NCBI RefSeq assembly: GCF_024652905.1
Contig: NZ_CP102428.1
Location: forward strand, 12,501-76,500
Direction of reading: 5' to 3'
Source of the DNA: Pseudomonas oryzihabitans
Lineage (GTDB): Bacteria > Pseudomonadota > Gammaproteobacteria > Pseudomonadales > Pseudomonadaceae
DNA length: 64,000 bases
The notes under the pieces are model-generated. The model was not told where the DNA came from and did no database searches. It saw only the letters and a list, made by a program, of their open reading frames with translations. Each line of letters starts with the position of its first letter. The stretch's first letter is position 1. Shown here piece after piece: positions 37,221 to 46,632 of this stretch. The position numbers and the translations under genes were made by a program.

Positions 37221-38387
37221 ATGCTCGCCTCCCTCCCGTTCGGGCGCCTGCTGCCCCTGTTGCGCCGCGACCTCAGCCCGGCCCAGAGTTCCGCGCGCCT
37301 GCTCCTGCGCACGCGGCGACCCGGTCCGCCGGGCCCGGACAATCCGCTGGTGGCCGCGCGCCTCCAGGGCGACCGGCTGCAAGCCGCGGCGGCGCTGCCA
37401 GAGGCCGCCCAGCCGGTGACCCTGCTGCTGCATGGTGAGGACTGCAGCCTATTCGACGTCGCCGCGCCCAAGGGTCTGCGTCCCCACGAGTGGGGCCTGC
37501 TGCTGGAAGACCAGTTGCTGGCGGACGCCAGCGGCCAGCACTTGGTCTGCCTGGGTCGCGCTCCTGGCCGGTTGCGCCTGCTGGCCCTGGATCGGGCGCT
37601 GCTGGCGGCCTGGCGTGAGCACTGCGCCGCCTGCGGCTGGACGGTGGCGGCCTGCTGGGTCGACTTCCAGTTCTTGCCCGAGCCCACCGCCGAGGGTGGG
37701 ATCGGCGTGTGCCTGGGCGACAGCCTGAGATTCAAGACCCGCGTGGCGGATCGCGACGTCTGGCTGACCTGGCCCAGCGCGCTCCAGGCGAGTTTGCCGC
37801 CAGCCTTGGCCACTCTGCTCGACGCCGATCCCGAGGCCACCGTCGCACCCCTCTGGCCCCAGCCCGCCGCCGGCGTGGCGCCCCAGGATCTCTGGCCACG
37901 GCAAGGCCAGCGCCGCCGTCAAGCGTCCTTGGGGCTGCCACGGCCCCTGGTACTGGGCATGGCCGCCGCTGCGGTGCTGGCTGCGATGCACCTGGGGCTG
38001 CAACAGGTGCAGCATTGGCGCCAGGCCCAGACGGACCGGGCCTATGTCGCCCAGCGTCTGGGCCTGCCTAGCGACCGGCTCGATGCCGGCCGCGCCGCGC
38101 GCGAACTCCAGCTGGCCAGCCGCACCCAACGGCAGCTGGAGGGTCAGTGGCGCCTCTGGCAGCGGCTCGGGGGGCCGCTCGGCGCCGCCTTGAGTACTCA
38201 GCCCGGCCTGCGCCTGGTGGAGTGGTCGCTGGACGAGCAGGGCATCCAGGTGGTGCTGGACGGGCCGGCCAGCCTGGACAGGGCCTTGCGCACCCGACTC
38301 GACGAGGAATTCGCTACCCTGCAGTGGCAACGGCAGGCCGGGCGCCTGACCCTGCGCCTGGCGGCCCCAACGGAGAAGCGACCATGA
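37221..38387 (+). CDS. gspL: type II secretion platform protein GspL
   Basis: A 388-aa inner-membrane protein with an actin-like cytoplasmic domain that binds GspE, one membrane helix (LVLGMAAAAVLAAMHLGL) near residues 250-267, and a periplasmic ferredoxin-like end. It is recognised mainly from its place between gspJ and gspM and this architecture; the sequence is weakly conserved. Confidence 0.85.
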   Translation: MLASLPFGRLLPLLRRDLSPAQSSARLLLRTRRPGPPGPDNPLVAARLQGDRLQAAAALPEAAQPVTLLLHGEDCSLFDVAAPKGLRPHEWGLLLEDQLLADASGQHLVCLGRAPGRLRLLALDRALLAAWREHCAACGWTVAACWVDFQFLPEPTAEGGIGVCLGDSLRFKTRVADRDVWLTWPSALQASLPPALATLLDADPEATVAPLWPQPAAGVAPQDLWPRQGQRRRQASLGLPRPLVLGMAAAAVLAAMHLGLQQVQHWRQAQTDRAYVAQRLGLPSDRLDAGRAARELQLASRTQRQLEGQWRLWQRLGGPLGAALSTQPGLRLVEWSLDEQGIQVVLDGPASLDRALRTRLDEEFATLQWQRQAGRLTLRLAAPTEKRP

Positions 38388-38806
38388 GCACCCTTTTGCA
38401 GCGCTGGCAGCGGCTGCCTGCCGAGCGCCAGCGACTGGCCCTCGGCGGCCTGGTCATCCTGCTGCTGGCCGCCATCCTGTTGCTGCGCCCTGCGCCAGGC
38501 GGTCGACCCGTCTCGGTGGACTGGGTCCGCCTCGCCGAAGAGGCTCGGGCGCTGCCCGTCGCCCAGCCGTTGCAGGAGGCGGACTGGCGCGGTGCGGTTG
38601 ACGGGGTGACCTTCAGCGCCCTGACCCTGGGCGAGCCGGTCTGGCACCTGCGCGGAGACGCGGTGGATGTGGCCGCCGTGGAGCGGCTGCAGGCCTGGGC
38701 GCGTGCGCGTGGCTGGTTGCCCAAGACCCTCAGGATCCGCAGCCAGCCGACGGGCGTGGCCTTCGAACTGGAAGTCCTGGCGGTGCTGGTGGAGCGCGCG
38801 CCATGA
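38384..38806 (+). CDS. gspM: type II secretion platform protein GspM
   Basis: A 140-aa bitopic protein with a short cytoplasmic N-terminus, a membrane helix (ALGGLVILLLAAILLL) and a periplasmic ferredoxin-like domain ending VAFELEVLAVLVERAP. It pairs with GspL. It overlaps both neighbours by 4 bases. Confidence 0.85.
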   Translation: MSTLLQRWQRLPAERQRLALGGLVILLLAAILLLRPAPGGRPVSVDWVRLAEEARALPVAQPLQEADWRGAVDGVTFSALTLGEPVWHLRGDAVDVAAVERLQAWARARGWLPKTLRIRSQPTGVAFELEVLAVLVERAP

Positions 38807-39495
38807 CTCGCTGGCTCGTGCGCCTGGCGTTCACCCTGTTCGCCTGCCTGATCTTCGCCCTGGGCTGCCTGCTCTACTGGCCGGCCGCGGACTGGCTGCC
38901 ACGCCTGCTGCCGCCCCAGGTCACCCCGGTCGGCTTGCAGGGCTCCTTGCTCGGCGGCGGCATGCAGCGCCTCGCCTGGCCCGGTGGTGGCGCCGGGCCC
39001 TGGCAGTGGCATCTGCGCTGGCCGGGCAGGCTGCAGGTCACGGTAGGCGAGCCCGAAGGTGCGCCCTGGGGGCTGATCCTGAGCGGCTGGCCCTGGCAGT
39101 GGCGGGCCGATCTCGCCGGTGGCGATCTGCGCTGGGTGCAAACACCGGGGAGCGCACTGCTCGCCGGTCGGCTGGTCGGCGACGTCCGCCTCGGGGGCAG
39201 CTGGCGCCGTTGCCTGGCGGCCGGTGGCGCCTGGCAGGGCGATGGCCTGCAGATCCTGGTGCCCCGGCGACTCAGCCTGGGCGACGTTCGGCTGCAGGTG
39301 GATTGCCAGACCGCACCCTGGCTGCAGGGCGTCTTCGAGCGCCCCGGCCAGCATCGTCTGGACTTGCGCCTGAGTCTGGCCAATTGGCGGGGGCAGGTGC
39401 AGGGTACGGCGCAGCCCGGCAGCGACATCGCCCCGGTGCTGCAGAGCATCGGCTGGCTCAGGGCCGGCCAGAGCCAGGTCATGGGGCGTTTCTGA
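38803..39495 (+). CDS. gspN: type II secretion protein GspN
   Basis: A 230-aa protein with an N-terminal membrane helix (FTLFACLIFALGCLLYWPA) and a Trp-rich periplasmic beta domain, with VTPVGLQGSLLGGGMQRLAW typical of GspN. GspN is present in only some type II systems. It is the last gene of the operon. Confidence 0.85.
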   Translation: MTRWLVRLAFTLFACLIFALGCLLYWPAADWLPRLLPPQVTPVGLQGSLLGGGMQRLAWPGGGAGPWQWHLRWPGRLQVTVGEPEGAPWGLILSGWPWQWRADLAGGDLRWVQTPGSALLAGRLVGDVRLGGSWRRCLAAGGAWQGDGLQILVPRRLSLGDVRLQVDCQTAPWLQGVFERPGQHRLDLRLSLANWRGQVQGTAQPGSDIAPVLQSIGWLRAGQSQVMGRF

Positions 39496-39509
39496 GCGCT
39501 GAGCGCGGT

Positions 39510-40070
39510 TCAGGCGACCCGCAGGCCCTGGGCCGATCCGAGCTTCGCCAGCTGCAGCAGACCCTCTTCCCACCGCCGATGCCCCGAGCGGGTATTGATA
39601 TGGCCGGCGCCGGGCAGGATGTCCAGCTCGCTGCCCCAGGCCTGCGCCAGGGCATCGGCCCGAGCCAGGCTGATGGCATGGTCGTTGTCCGAGGTCACCA
39701 CCCGCGAGGGAAAGGGCAGCGCCTGGCGGGGCAAGGGCGCGAAACCCACCAGCTCCGCCGGGCAACCCGGGCGCTCGACGTCGGCCGGCGCCACCAGCAA
39801 GGCGGCCAGCACCCGCTGCCGACGCGCTACCGGAGCGCTGGCGGCCCAGCGCGCGACGGTGACGCAACCCAGGCTATGGGCGATCAGCACCACGGGTAAG
39901 GGCGAGCTGGCGATGGCCTGGTCAAGGGCATCCACCCACCGTTGCGGATCGGGGCGTTGCCAGTCGTCTTGTTCGACACGACGGGCGTCCGGCAGCAGGC
40001 GTTGCCAGTGGGTCTGCCAATGTTCAGGGCCAGAGCCCTGCCAACCGGGAAGGATGAGATAGCGGGTCAT
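39510..40070 (-). CDS. RBBP9/YdeN-type serine hydrolase
   Basis: A 186-aa alpha/beta hydrolase. The family start YLILPGWQGSGPEHWQTHW is followed by the nucleophile motif HSLGC, the acid in VVTSDNDHA and the catalytic His in LPGAGHINTRSG. Substrates of the family in bacteria are unknown. ATG at 40070 has a GGAG ribosome site. It is convergent with gspN. Confidence 0.9.
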   Translation of the reverse strand: MTRYLILPGWQGSGPEHWQTHWQRLLPDARRVEQDDWQRPDPQRWVDALDQAIASSPLPVVLIAHSLGCVTVARWAASAPVARRQRVLAALLVAPADVERPGCPAELVGFAPLPRQALPFPSRVVTSDNDHAISLARADALAQAWGSELDILPGAGHINTRSGHRRWEEGLLQLAKLGSAQGLRVA

Positions 40071-40180
40071 GACGGAGCTCCGCAGACGAAAGAGGAGAGC
40101 CGATAGTGCCGATGGATGATCCGCAGGAGAAAGAATAAAAGGCGCTTTGGTTATGCCAGGCTTCGGTTTGCAGCGACGAA

Positions 40181-40221
40181 ATCGCGGCCATGCCGGTCCG
40201 CCGATGCGGCCGCTTCTACGG
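40181..40221 (-). repeat. REP-like element, copy 1 (degenerate)
   Basis: ATCGCGGCCATG followed by an insert and GCGGCCGCTTCTACGG. It is a diverged copy of the GTAGGAGCGGCC...GGCCGCGAT element common in Pseudomonas, in the gap between two minus-strand genes. Confidence 0.55.
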
Positions 40222-40238
40222 AACTCGGGCGTCTTGCT

Positions 40239-40265
40239 GATCGCGGCCATGGGCCGCTCCTACGG
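40239..40265 (-). repeat. REP element, copy 2
   Basis: GATCGCGGCCATGGGCCGCT followed by CCTACGG. It is the inverted partner of the copy at 40278-40301, and the two form a REP doublet able to fold into one long hairpin. Confidence 0.75.
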
Positions 40266-40277
40266 ATTGTCCAAGGT

Positions 40278-40301
40278 GTAGGAGCGGCCCATGGCCGCGA
40301 T
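40278..40301 (+). repeat. REP element, copy 3
   Basis: GTAGGAGCGGCCCATGGCCG followed by CGAT, with an internal GGCC/GGCC palindrome. It lies 13 bases beyond the stop codon of the oxidoreductase gene. Confidence 0.75.
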
Positions 40302-40314
40302 AGAAAACGTGCAA

Positions 40315-40935
40315 CTACTCGTTCCGCCCCAACCGCTCCACTTCCTGCAACCAACGCAACCGCTGCTCCTCGTCGGCTGCCCGCACTGGCGAATACTCGT
40401 GGACCTGCAGCACCTGGATACCGCAGGCCTCGAGGCCCTCCTGGATGCCCTGGCGATGGGGCGCCTGGTTGCGCAGGCGCTGCCAGGGGGAGGGCGGGGT
40501 GTCGGAGGTCACCAGCAACTCGGCGCTGCGGCCGGTCAGCAGGGGTTCGCCGCCCCAGGTCTGGTCGCGCTGGGCAAAGGCGAAGCCCGGTTGCAGCACC
40601 CGTTCAAGAAAGCCCGCCAATACCGCCGGCAAGCCGTTCCACCACACCGGGTAGATGAACACCAGGTGCTCGGCCCAGTGGATCTGCCGCTGGGCTTCCA
40701 GCAGATCCGGCTCCAGGGTCTGGGAGAGGTCATAGCCTTCGCGCAGCACCGGATCGAACTGGGCATCGGCCAACTTGAGCTGGCGCACCACCTGGCCGCT
40801 GGCCTGGGCGCCCTGGACATAGGCGTCGGCCAGCGACTGGCAGAAACTGGTGCGCTTGGGATTGCCCTGGATGACCAGCAGGCGCCGGCCATCCCCCTCC
40901 AGCGGCGTGGCGCCGCGGGCCTCAGCCACGGCCAC
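40315..40935 (-). CDS. NAD(P)H-dependent oxidoreductase, flavodoxin-like fold
   Basis: A 206-aa quinone reductase-type flavoprotein. [19 protein letters not shown] is the FMN/FAD phosphate loop, and [20 protein letters not shown] is the family motif of the NQO1/MdaB-like group. The start overlaps the fumC stop by 14 bases; a GTG 6 bases in is an alternative. The order oxidoreductase-fumC-DUF2059-bolA-trhO is also seen around fumC2 in P. aeruginosa. Confidence 0.88.
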   Translation of the reverse strand: MAVAEARGATPLEGDGRRLLVIQGNPKRTSFCQSLADAYVQGAQASGQVVRQLKLADAQFDPVLREGYDLSQTLEPDLLEAQRQIHWAEHLVFIYPVWWNGLPAVLAGFLERVLQPGFAFAQRDQTWGGEPLLTGRSAELLVTSDTPPSPWQRLRNQAPHRQGIQEGLEACGIQVLQVHEYSPVRAADEEQRLRWLQEVERLGRNE

Positions 40936-42316
40936 CGGCTTCCAGCATGGTCTCCGGGCGTACCCACTGATCGAACTGCTCGTCGGTCAGATAGCCAAGC
41001 TCCAGCGCGGCGGCGCGCAGGGTCTTGTTCTCGGCATAGGCCTTCTTGGCGATCTCGGCGGCCTTGTCGTAGCCGATGTGCGGATTGAGCGCCGTCACCA
41101 GCATCAATCCCTGTTCCAGGTGCTCGGCCATCTTGTGCTCGTCCGGCTCCATGCCGGTGACGCAATGGGTGTTGAAGTTGCGACTGCCATCGGCCAGCAG
41201 GCGGATGGATTCCAACACGTTGTGGGCGATCACCGGCTTGTAGACGTTGAGTTGCAGATGACCTTGGCTCGCGGCGAAACCCACGGTGACGTCGTTGCCG
41301 ATCACCTGGCAGGCCAGCATCGACAGGGCCTCGCACTGGGTCGGGTTGACCTTGCCCGGCATGATGGAACTGCCCGGTTCATTGGCCGGCAGCTTCACCT
41401 CGGCGAAGCCGGCGCGCGGACCGGAGCCCAGCAGGCGCAGGTCGTTGGCGATCTTCATCAGGGCCACGGCCAGGGTCTTGAGCCCGCCGTGCAGGGCCAC
41501 CAGCGGCTCATGGCCGGCGAGGGCGGCGAACTTGTTCGGCGCGGTGACGAAGGGCAGGCCGGTGAGTTCGGCGATTTCCTTGGCGATGGCTTCGTCGAAG
41601 CCCTTGGGCGCATTCAGGCCGGTGCCGACCGCGGTACCCCCCTGGGCCAGTTCCAGAACCGCCGGCAGGGCGTTGCGGATTGCCCGCTCGGCCAGATCCA
41701 GCTGGGCGACGAAGGCCGACAGCTCCTGGCCGAAGGTCACCGGGGTGGCATCCATCATGTGGGTGCGGCCGGTCTTGACCAGGTTCTGGTAGCGCGCCGA
41801 TTGCAGCGCCAGGCCGCCGGACAGCTCGGCGATGGCCGGCAGCAGGTCGTTCTGCACCGCCAGGGCGGTGGCGATGTGCATGGCGGTGGGGAAGCAGTCG
41901 TTGGAGCTCTGGCCGCGATTGACGTGGTCATTGGGATGGACCGGCTTCTTGCCGCCCATGCCGTTGCCGGCCAGTTCGTTGCTGCGCCCGGCGATGACCT
42001 CGTTGACGTTCATGTTGCTCTGGGTGCCACTGCCGGTCTGCCAGACCACCAGGGGGAACTGGTCATCGTGGAAGCCGTCGAGGATCTCGCTGCTGGCCTT
42101 TTCGATCAGGGTGGCGACATCTTCCGGCAATTCGCCAAGGCGCAGATTGACCCGCGCGGCCGCCTTCTTCACCGTCGCCAGGGCATGCACCACCGCCAGC
42201 GGCATCTGCTGGTTGCCGATGGCGAAGTTCTCCAGCGATCGCTGGGTCTGGGCGCCCCAGTAGACGTCGTCGGCTACTTCGATGGGGCCGATGCTATCGG
42301 TTTCGGTACGGCTCAT
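40922..42316 (-). CDS. fumC: class II fumarate hydratase
   Basis: A 464-aa iron-independent fumarase converting fumarate to malate in the TCA cycle. The superfamily signature [11 protein letters not shown] is intact, as are [26 protein letters not shown] and [12 protein letters not shown] with the catalytic His. The length matches the family (about 465). It corresponds by neighbourhood to P. aeruginosa fumC2. Confidence 0.97.
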   Translation of the reverse strand: MSRTETDSIGPIEVADDVYWGAQTQRSLENFAIGNQQMPLAVVHALATVKKAAARVNLRLGELPEDVATLIEKASSEILDGFHDDQFPLVVWQTGSGTQSNMNVNEVIAGRSNELAGNGMGGKKPVHPNDHVNRGQSSNDCFPTAMHIATALAVQNDLLPAIAELSGGLALQSARYQNLVKTGRTHMMDATPVTFGQELSAFVAQLDLAERAIRNALPAVLELAQGGTAVGTGLNAPKGFDEAIAKEIAELTGLPFVTAPNKFAALAGHEPLVALHGGLKTLAVALMKIANDLRLLGSGPRAGFAEVKLPANEPGSSIMPGKVNPTQCEALSMLACQVIGNDVTVGFAASQGHLQLNVYKPVIAHNVLESIRLLADGSRNFNTHCVTGMEPDEHKMAEHLEQGLMLVTALNPHIGYDKAAEIAKKAYAENKTLRAAALELGYLTDEQFDQWVRPETMLEAGGRG

Positions 42317-42487
42317 GGCGGTCTCCGCTTAGGAATGTGTGGGTCCAGCTAAGTTGGGCAGCAGCTTAGCGCCAGGGTTCCCAAATGGGAAGTATTCTCA
42401 ATTGTGAGGGTGCCGTGGGCAGTTCAGCTGGCATTCAGCCCATCTCTGCCAGACTTCTCGTCCATTTTTCGCATCCCAAGGACGTCC

Positions 42488-43024
42488 ATGAAAAAGACTC
42501 TCCGTACGCTTGGCGCCGTAGTGATGCTCGCCAGCGCCAGCAGCTTCGCCCTGGCCGACGCCAAGAGCCACGCGGCCGACGCGGAGCGCTTTCTCAAGCT
42601 GGCCAACGCCGACAAGCTGACCACCCCGGTCTACGCCCAGGTCCAGCAACTGTTCGCCCAGCACTTCGAGCAGGCCAAGGCGCCGGCCAAGAAAGCCGTG
42701 CTGGAAAGCTATACCGCCCGTGCCAACCAGGCGCTGGACAGCACCATCGGCTGGGAAAAGATCAAGCCCGAGATGGTCAAGCTGTACACCGACAACTTCA
42801 CCGAAGACGAGCTGGAAGGCCTGATCAAGTTCTACCAATCCGATCTGGGCAAGAAGATGATCGCCACCCTGCCGCGGCTGTCGGCCCAGTCCGCGCAGCT
42901 GACCCAGGCCAAGCTGGAGCAGGCGGTACCCAAGGTCAACGGCATCCTCGCCGAGATGGACAAGGAGCTGGGCGTGAAGCCGCCGGCTGGTGCCGAGAAC
43001 GCGCCGCCGCCCGCCAAGCGCTGA
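42488..43024 (+). CDS. DUF2059 domain protein, exported
   Basis: A 178-aa protein with signal peptide LGAVVMLASASSFALA and a helical DUF2059 domain (YTDNFTEDELEGLIKFYQSD, LGKKMIATLPRL). It probably acts in the periplasm; its function is unknown. ATG at 42488 places the signal correctly. The C-terminus is Pro/Ala-rich. Confidence 0.9.
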   Translation: MKKTLRTLGAVVMLASASSFALADAKSHAADAERFLKLANADKLTTPVYAQVQQLFAQHFEQAKAPAKKAVLESYTARANQALDSTIGWEKIKPEMVKLYTDNFTEDELEGLIKFYQSDLGKKMIATLPRLSAQSAQLTQAKLEQAVPKVNGILAEMDKELGVKPPAGAENAPPPAKR

Positions 43025-43038
43025 GTCGAGCCTTTGCC

Positions 43039-43067
43039 ACGAAGCCCGGACCCGTTCCGGGCTTCGT
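43039..43067. terminator. hairpin after the DUF2059 gene
   Basis: Perfect 12-bp stem ACGAAGCCCGGA (43039-43050) / TCCGGGCTTCGT (43056-43067) with a 5-base loop. Only a short T-containing tail follows, so it is a moderate terminator. Confidence 0.7.
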
Positions 43068-43126
43068 CGTTTCCGGGCCGGGCCCAGGCTCGCTAGAATG
43101 ACGTTTCTCACAGTCGAGGTATCCCC

Positions 43127-43438
43127 ATGAGCATGCGCGAACGTATCCAGTCCAGCCTGGGCCTGTTGCAACCCGAGCACCTGGAGGTGCTGGACGAAAG
43201 CCACATGCACAGCCGCGGCCAGGAGACCCATTACAAGGCGGTGGTGGTCAGCGAACATTTCGCCGGGCTCAACGCGGTGAAACGCCACCAGAAGGTCTAC
43301 GGCACCCTGGGCGAACTCATGGGCCAGTTCCACGCCCTGGCGCTGCACACCTATACCCCGGCGGAGTGGGCGGCCCAGGGGCAGGCACCGGATTCGCCCA
43401 CCTGTCGCGGCGGCAGCAAGCACGACCCGGTGGGTTGA
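43127..43438 (+). CDS. bolA: BolA family protein
   Basis: A 103-aa BolA/IbaG-type protein that partners monothiol glutaredoxins in iron-sulfur handling and acts as a stress morphogene. The core is LEVLDESHMHSRGQETHYKA followed by VVVSEHFAGLNAVKRHQKVY, with the conserved His in FHALALHTYTPAEW. It lies between the DUF2059 gene and trhO. Confidence 0.92.
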   Translation: MSMRERIQSSLGLLQPEHLEVLDESHMHSRGQETHYKAVVVSEHFAGLNAVKRHQKVYGTLGELMGQFHALALHTYTPAEWAAQGQAPDSPTCRGGSKHDPVG

Positions 43439-43519
43439 TCTCAAGGCGCCATTGTTCGGCGCCCTGCTAATTGGTTAAAATTTGACCGGCGCCGGCATTC
43501 TTGCCGGCGTTTTCGTCAA

Positions 43520-43662
43520 AGAACCTGTTTCACGACCTAGCGAGCTAGAGACAAACGAGGCGAAAAGGGCTGAGGAAGCGGAGTTTACGAGTGGTAAATG
43601 AGCATTCCGAAGACCTTTTCAACGCAGTTTGGCCGACGCGCAGCAGGTCATGAACAGGTTCT
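43520..43662. mobile_element. MITE-like element with terminal inverted repeats
   Basis: A 143-base segment bounded by imperfect inverted ends: AGAACCTGTTTCACGACCT on the left and AGGTCATGAACAGGTTCT on the right. It has no coding capacity. AA dinucleotides flank both ends and may be a short target duplication. It sits in the bolA-trhO gap and ends 43 bases before the trhO ATG, so it supplies most of the trhO upstream region. Confidence 0.55.
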
Positions 43663-43705
43663 AACCGGTCCGCCCTTTGCGAGGGCGACCCCTGGGAACC
43701 CGAAG

Positions 43706-44659
43706 ATGACCGACAAGATTGTCGTGGCGGCCTTGTACAAGTTCGTCACCCTGGACGACTACGTCCAATTGCGTGAACCCCTGCTGCAGAGCCTGCTGAC
43801 CCATGACGTCAAAGGCACCCTGCTGCTGGCCGAGGAAGGCATCAACGGCACCGTTTCCGGCAGCCGCGAAGGCATCAATGCGGTACTGGCCTGGCTGCGC
43901 GCCGATCCGCGCCTGGTCGACATCGACCACAAGGAATCCTACTGCGCCGAGCAGCCCTTCTATCGCACCAAGGTCAAGCTGAAGAAGGAGATCGTCACCC
44001 TGGGCGTGCCCGGCGTCGATCCCAACCGCCGCGTGGGCACCTATGTCGAACCCCGGGACTGGAATGCCCTGGTCGACGATCCCGAGGTGCTGGTGATCGA
44101 CACCCGCAACGACTACGAGGTGGGCATCGGCAGCTTCAAGGGTGCCATCGATCCCCAGACCAAGAGCTTTCGCGATTTCCCGGCCTATATCCGCGAGCAC
44201 TTCGATCCCCAACAGCACAAGAAGGTCGCCATGTTCTGCACCGGCGGCATCCGCTGCGAGAAGGCGTCGAGCTTCATGCTGCAGGAAGGCTTTCCCGAGG
44301 TCTTCCACCTCAAGGGCGGCATCCTCAAGTACCTCGAAGAGGTGCCCGCGGCCGAGTCGCGCTGGGAAGGCGAGTGCTTCGTCTTCGACAACCGCGTGAC
44401 CGTGACCCATGATCTCGCCGAAGGGGTCTACGACCAGTGCCATGCCTGCCGCACGCCGGTCTCGCCGGAAGACATGCAGTCAGCGCATTACAGCCCCGGC
44501 ATCAGCTGCCCGCACTGCTGGGATTCGCTGTCGGAAAAGACCCGCGCCGGCGCCCGCGAGCGGCAGAAGCAGATCGAACTGGCGCGCCTGCGCAACGAAC
44601 CCCATCCCATCGGCCGCGATCCGCGGCTGAACGCCATGCCCAACCCCGAGGAGGTCTAG
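43706..44659 (+). CDS. trhO: tRNA uridine(34) hydroxylase TrhO (rhodanese-like)
   Basis: A 317-aa enzyme that hydroxylates wobble uridine to ho5U using oxygen, the first step before CmoA/CmoB. It has an N-terminal acylphosphatase-like domain, a rhodanese domain with catalytic Cys in [14 protein letters not shown], and a C-terminal Cys cluster ([17 protein letters not shown]). ATG at 43706 is the family start; a longer in-frame start would run into the MITE-like element. The downstream enzymes CmoA/B are encoded at 3.6-5.3 kb. Confidence 0.95.
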   Translation: MTDKIVVAALYKFVTLDDYVQLREPLLQSLLTHDVKGTLLLAEEGINGTVSGSREGINAVLAWLRADPRLVDIDHKESYCAEQPFYRTKVKLKKEIVTLGVPGVDPNRRVGTYVEPRDWNALVDDPEVLVIDTRNDYEVGIGSFKGAIDPQTKSFRDFPAYIREHFDPQQHKKVAMFCTGGIRCEKASSFMLQEGFPEVFHLKGGILKYLEEVPAAESRWEGECFVFDNRVTVTHDLAEGVYDQCHACRTPVSPEDMQSAHYSPGISCPHCWDSLSEKTRAGARERQKQIELARLRNEPHPIGRDPRLNAMPNPEEV

Positions 44660-44660
44660 G

Positions 44661-45296
44661 ATGCCCGGTCGCCTGCTCTATGTGATGGACCCCATGTGCT
44701 CCTGGTGCTGGGGCTTCGCGCCGGTGGTCGAGCGCCTGGCCGAGCGGGCGGCCGCCCAGGGCATTCCGCTGCGCCTGGTGGTGGGCGGCCTGCGTCGCGA
44801 GCGGGTGGCCCAGGACACCGCCAGCCGAGTACGCACCCTGGCCTACTGGCAGGCGGTGCAGGAGACCACCGGCCAGCCCTTCGCCCTGGACCAGGGCCCG
44901 CCGGAAGGCCTGGTGTACGACACCGAGCCGGCCTGCCGCGCCCTGGTCGCCGCGCGTCAGCTCGATGAAGAGGCCGTCTGGCCACTGGCCAAGCGTATCC
45001 AGCGGGCCTTCTATGTCGAAGCCCGCGACGTCACTCAGCCGGCGCTGCTGGTGGAACTGGCCGAAGCCTGTGGCCTGCCGCGTATCGAATTCGCCCCGCT
45101 GTTCGATGGCGAGCCGGCGCACCAGGCCACCCAGGCCGACTTCGACTGGGCGCTGAATCTGGGCATCGCCGGTTTCCCCACGCTGTTGGCCGAGCGTGAT
45201 GGTCAGCTGGCGCTGGTCACCAACGGCTACCAGCCGCTGGAGGAACTGGAACCGCTGCTGGACGCCTGGCTCAGCCGCGGCGCGCACCTGGCGTGA
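44661..45296 (+). CDS. DsbA-family thioredoxin-fold oxidoreductase
   Basis: A 211-aa cytosolic protein (no signal peptide) with the redox motif CSWC in YVMDPMCSWCWGFAP and the cis-Pro loop GIAGFPTLLAE. It is related to FrnE-like DsbA proteins. It starts one base after trhO stops and overlaps arfB (GTGA), so the three may be co-transcribed. Confidence 0.88.
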   Translation: MPGRLLYVMDPMCSWCWGFAPVVERLAERAAAQGIPLRLVVGGLRRERVAQDTASRVRTLAYWQAVQETTGQPFALDQGPPEGLVYDTEPACRALVAARQLDEEAVWPLAKRIQRAFYVEARDVTQPALLVELAEACGLPRIEFAPLFDGEPAHQATQADFDWALNLGIAGFPTLLAERDGQLALVTNGYQPLEELEPLLDAWLSRGAHLA

Positions 45297-45709
45297 GTCT
45301 GGTCATCGACGAGCGTCTGACGCTGCCCGAGCAGGAAGTCCAGCTCACCGCGGTTCGCGCCCAGGGTGCGGGTGGGCAGAACGTCAACAAGGTTTCCAGC
45401 GCCGTCCACCTGAGATTCGACATCCAGGCCTCGTCGCTGCCGGAAGCGCTCAAGGAGCGGCTGCTGGCGCTGCGCGACGGGCGCATCAGCCGCGACGGCG
45501 TGGTGGTGATCAAGGCCCAGCAATACCGCACCCAGGAACAGAATCGCGCCGACGCCCTGGAACGCCTGGCCGCGCTGATCGCGGCGGCCAACGTCCAGGA
45601 AAAGCCGCGGCGCCCGACCAAGCCCACCTACGGTTCCAAGCAGCGCCGCCTGGAAGGCAAGTCGCGCCGCAGCGGCCTCAAGGCCAGTCGCGGGCGGGTG
45701 GATTTCTAG
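45293..45709 (+). CDS. arfB: alternative ribosome-rescue factor B (peptidyl-tRNA hydrolase)
   Basis: A 138-aa protein that releases peptides from stalled ribosomes. It has the catalytic GGQ in RAQGAGGQNVNKVSSAVHLR and a basic C-terminal tail (KQRRLEGKSRRSGLKASRGR) that enters the empty mRNA channel. Start is GTG overlapping the previous TGA. Confidence 0.95.
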   Translation: MSLVIDERLTLPEQEVQLTAVRAQGAGGQNVNKVSSAVHLRFDIQASSLPEALKERLLALRDGRISRDGVVVIKAQQYRTQEQNRADALERLAALIAAANVQEKPRRPTKPTYGSKQRRLEGKSRRSGLKASRGRVDF

Positions 45710-45726
45710 GCTGAGCAGAGGCCCCT

Positions 45727-46572
45727 CTAGCGCACCACGATCAGCGCACTGCCGGCCGTTTCCAGCATATTGCGGGTGTTGCTGCCCATGAAGAAGTGGC
45801 GCAGGCGGGAGTGGCCGAAGGCGCCCATGACCACCAGCTCCAGGCCGTGTTGCTTGCGATAGCGCTCCAGGCCCAGTTCCACGTCGCCGTCGGTGATGGC
45901 GGTGGTGACCGTGCGGCCCTGCGCCCTGAGTTCGGTGGCGGCGCGGGTGAGGGCGGCGCGGCGTTCTTCGCGGTCGCGGCCGACGGTCACCAGGTGGCAG
46001 GCGAGGCCGTCGAACAGCCGGCAGTTGGCCACCCAGGTCACCGCCTTGCGCGCGCTACTGCTGTCGTCATAGGCCAGCAGCACGCCGCTGGGTTTGACGA
46101 ACAGGTGGCCGGCCACCAGCAGCGGGCGGTGCAGGAGGCGGATGGCGCTTTCCAGGTGGCGACCGATCAGCCGCTTGGGCGGGCTGTCCTCACCCTGGCG
46201 CCCCAGCACGATGAGGTCGAAATCCTCCTGCAGGCTCTCCAGCGAGGTCATCAGATCGCCGTGTTGCAGCACGGCGCCGGCGCAGCGCGCCTGCTGCTCT
46301 TCCACCCGTAGCTGGGCCGCATCAAGCAGTAGCCGGCCCTGGTCTTCGGCGAGCGTGCCGCGCTGGGCATCCAGGGCGGCCAGCTCGGTGAGCAGCTGTT
46401 CCCGATTGACCAGCAGCGGCGAGGTGGCCTGGCCTGGTCGGGGGAAGCGTCGGTGATCCAGCACATGCAGCAGGGTGAGCGGGGCATCCAGGGCGGTGCC
46501 GGCCCAGGCGGCGAAGTCACAGACGGCGGCGCTCACGGCCGAGCCGTCGAGGCAGGCGAGGATCTTGGACAT
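45727..46572 (-). CDS. tandem universal stress protein (UspA family)
   Basis: A 281-aa protein with two Usp domains. The first starts SKILACLDGSAVSAAVCDFA. The second ends LELVVMGAFGHSRLRHFFMG followed by SNTRNML, the ATP-binding G-x2-G-x9-G-S/T pattern; the first repeat has LIVLGRQGEDSPPKRLIG. It lies 60 bases after the SulP gene on the same strand, probably in one transcript. Confidence 0.92.
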   Translation of the reverse strand: MSKILACLDGSAVSAAVCDFAAWAGTALDAPLTLLHVLDHRRFPRPGQATSPLLVNREQLLTELAALDAQRGTLAEDQGRLLLDAAQLRVEEQQARCAGAVLQHGDLMTSLESLQEDFDLIVLGRQGEDSPPKRLIGRHLESAIRLLHRPLLVAGHLFVKPSGVLLAYDDSSSARKAVTWVANCRLFDGLACHLVTVGRDREERRAALTRAATELRAQGRTVTTAITDGDVELGLERYRKQHGLELVVMGAFGHSRLRHFFMGSNTRNMLETAGSALIVVR

Positions 46573-46632
46573 GGCCGCGGGTCTCCGGGAACAGGATATT
46601 GCTGGGAGAGACCCGGCGGCGCCGTTTCGGGT

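Noticed and set aside
43598-43705. Longer trhO start reaching into the MITE-like element
   Set aside because: The added residues are not family-like, and the ATG at 43706 begins with the expected sequence.
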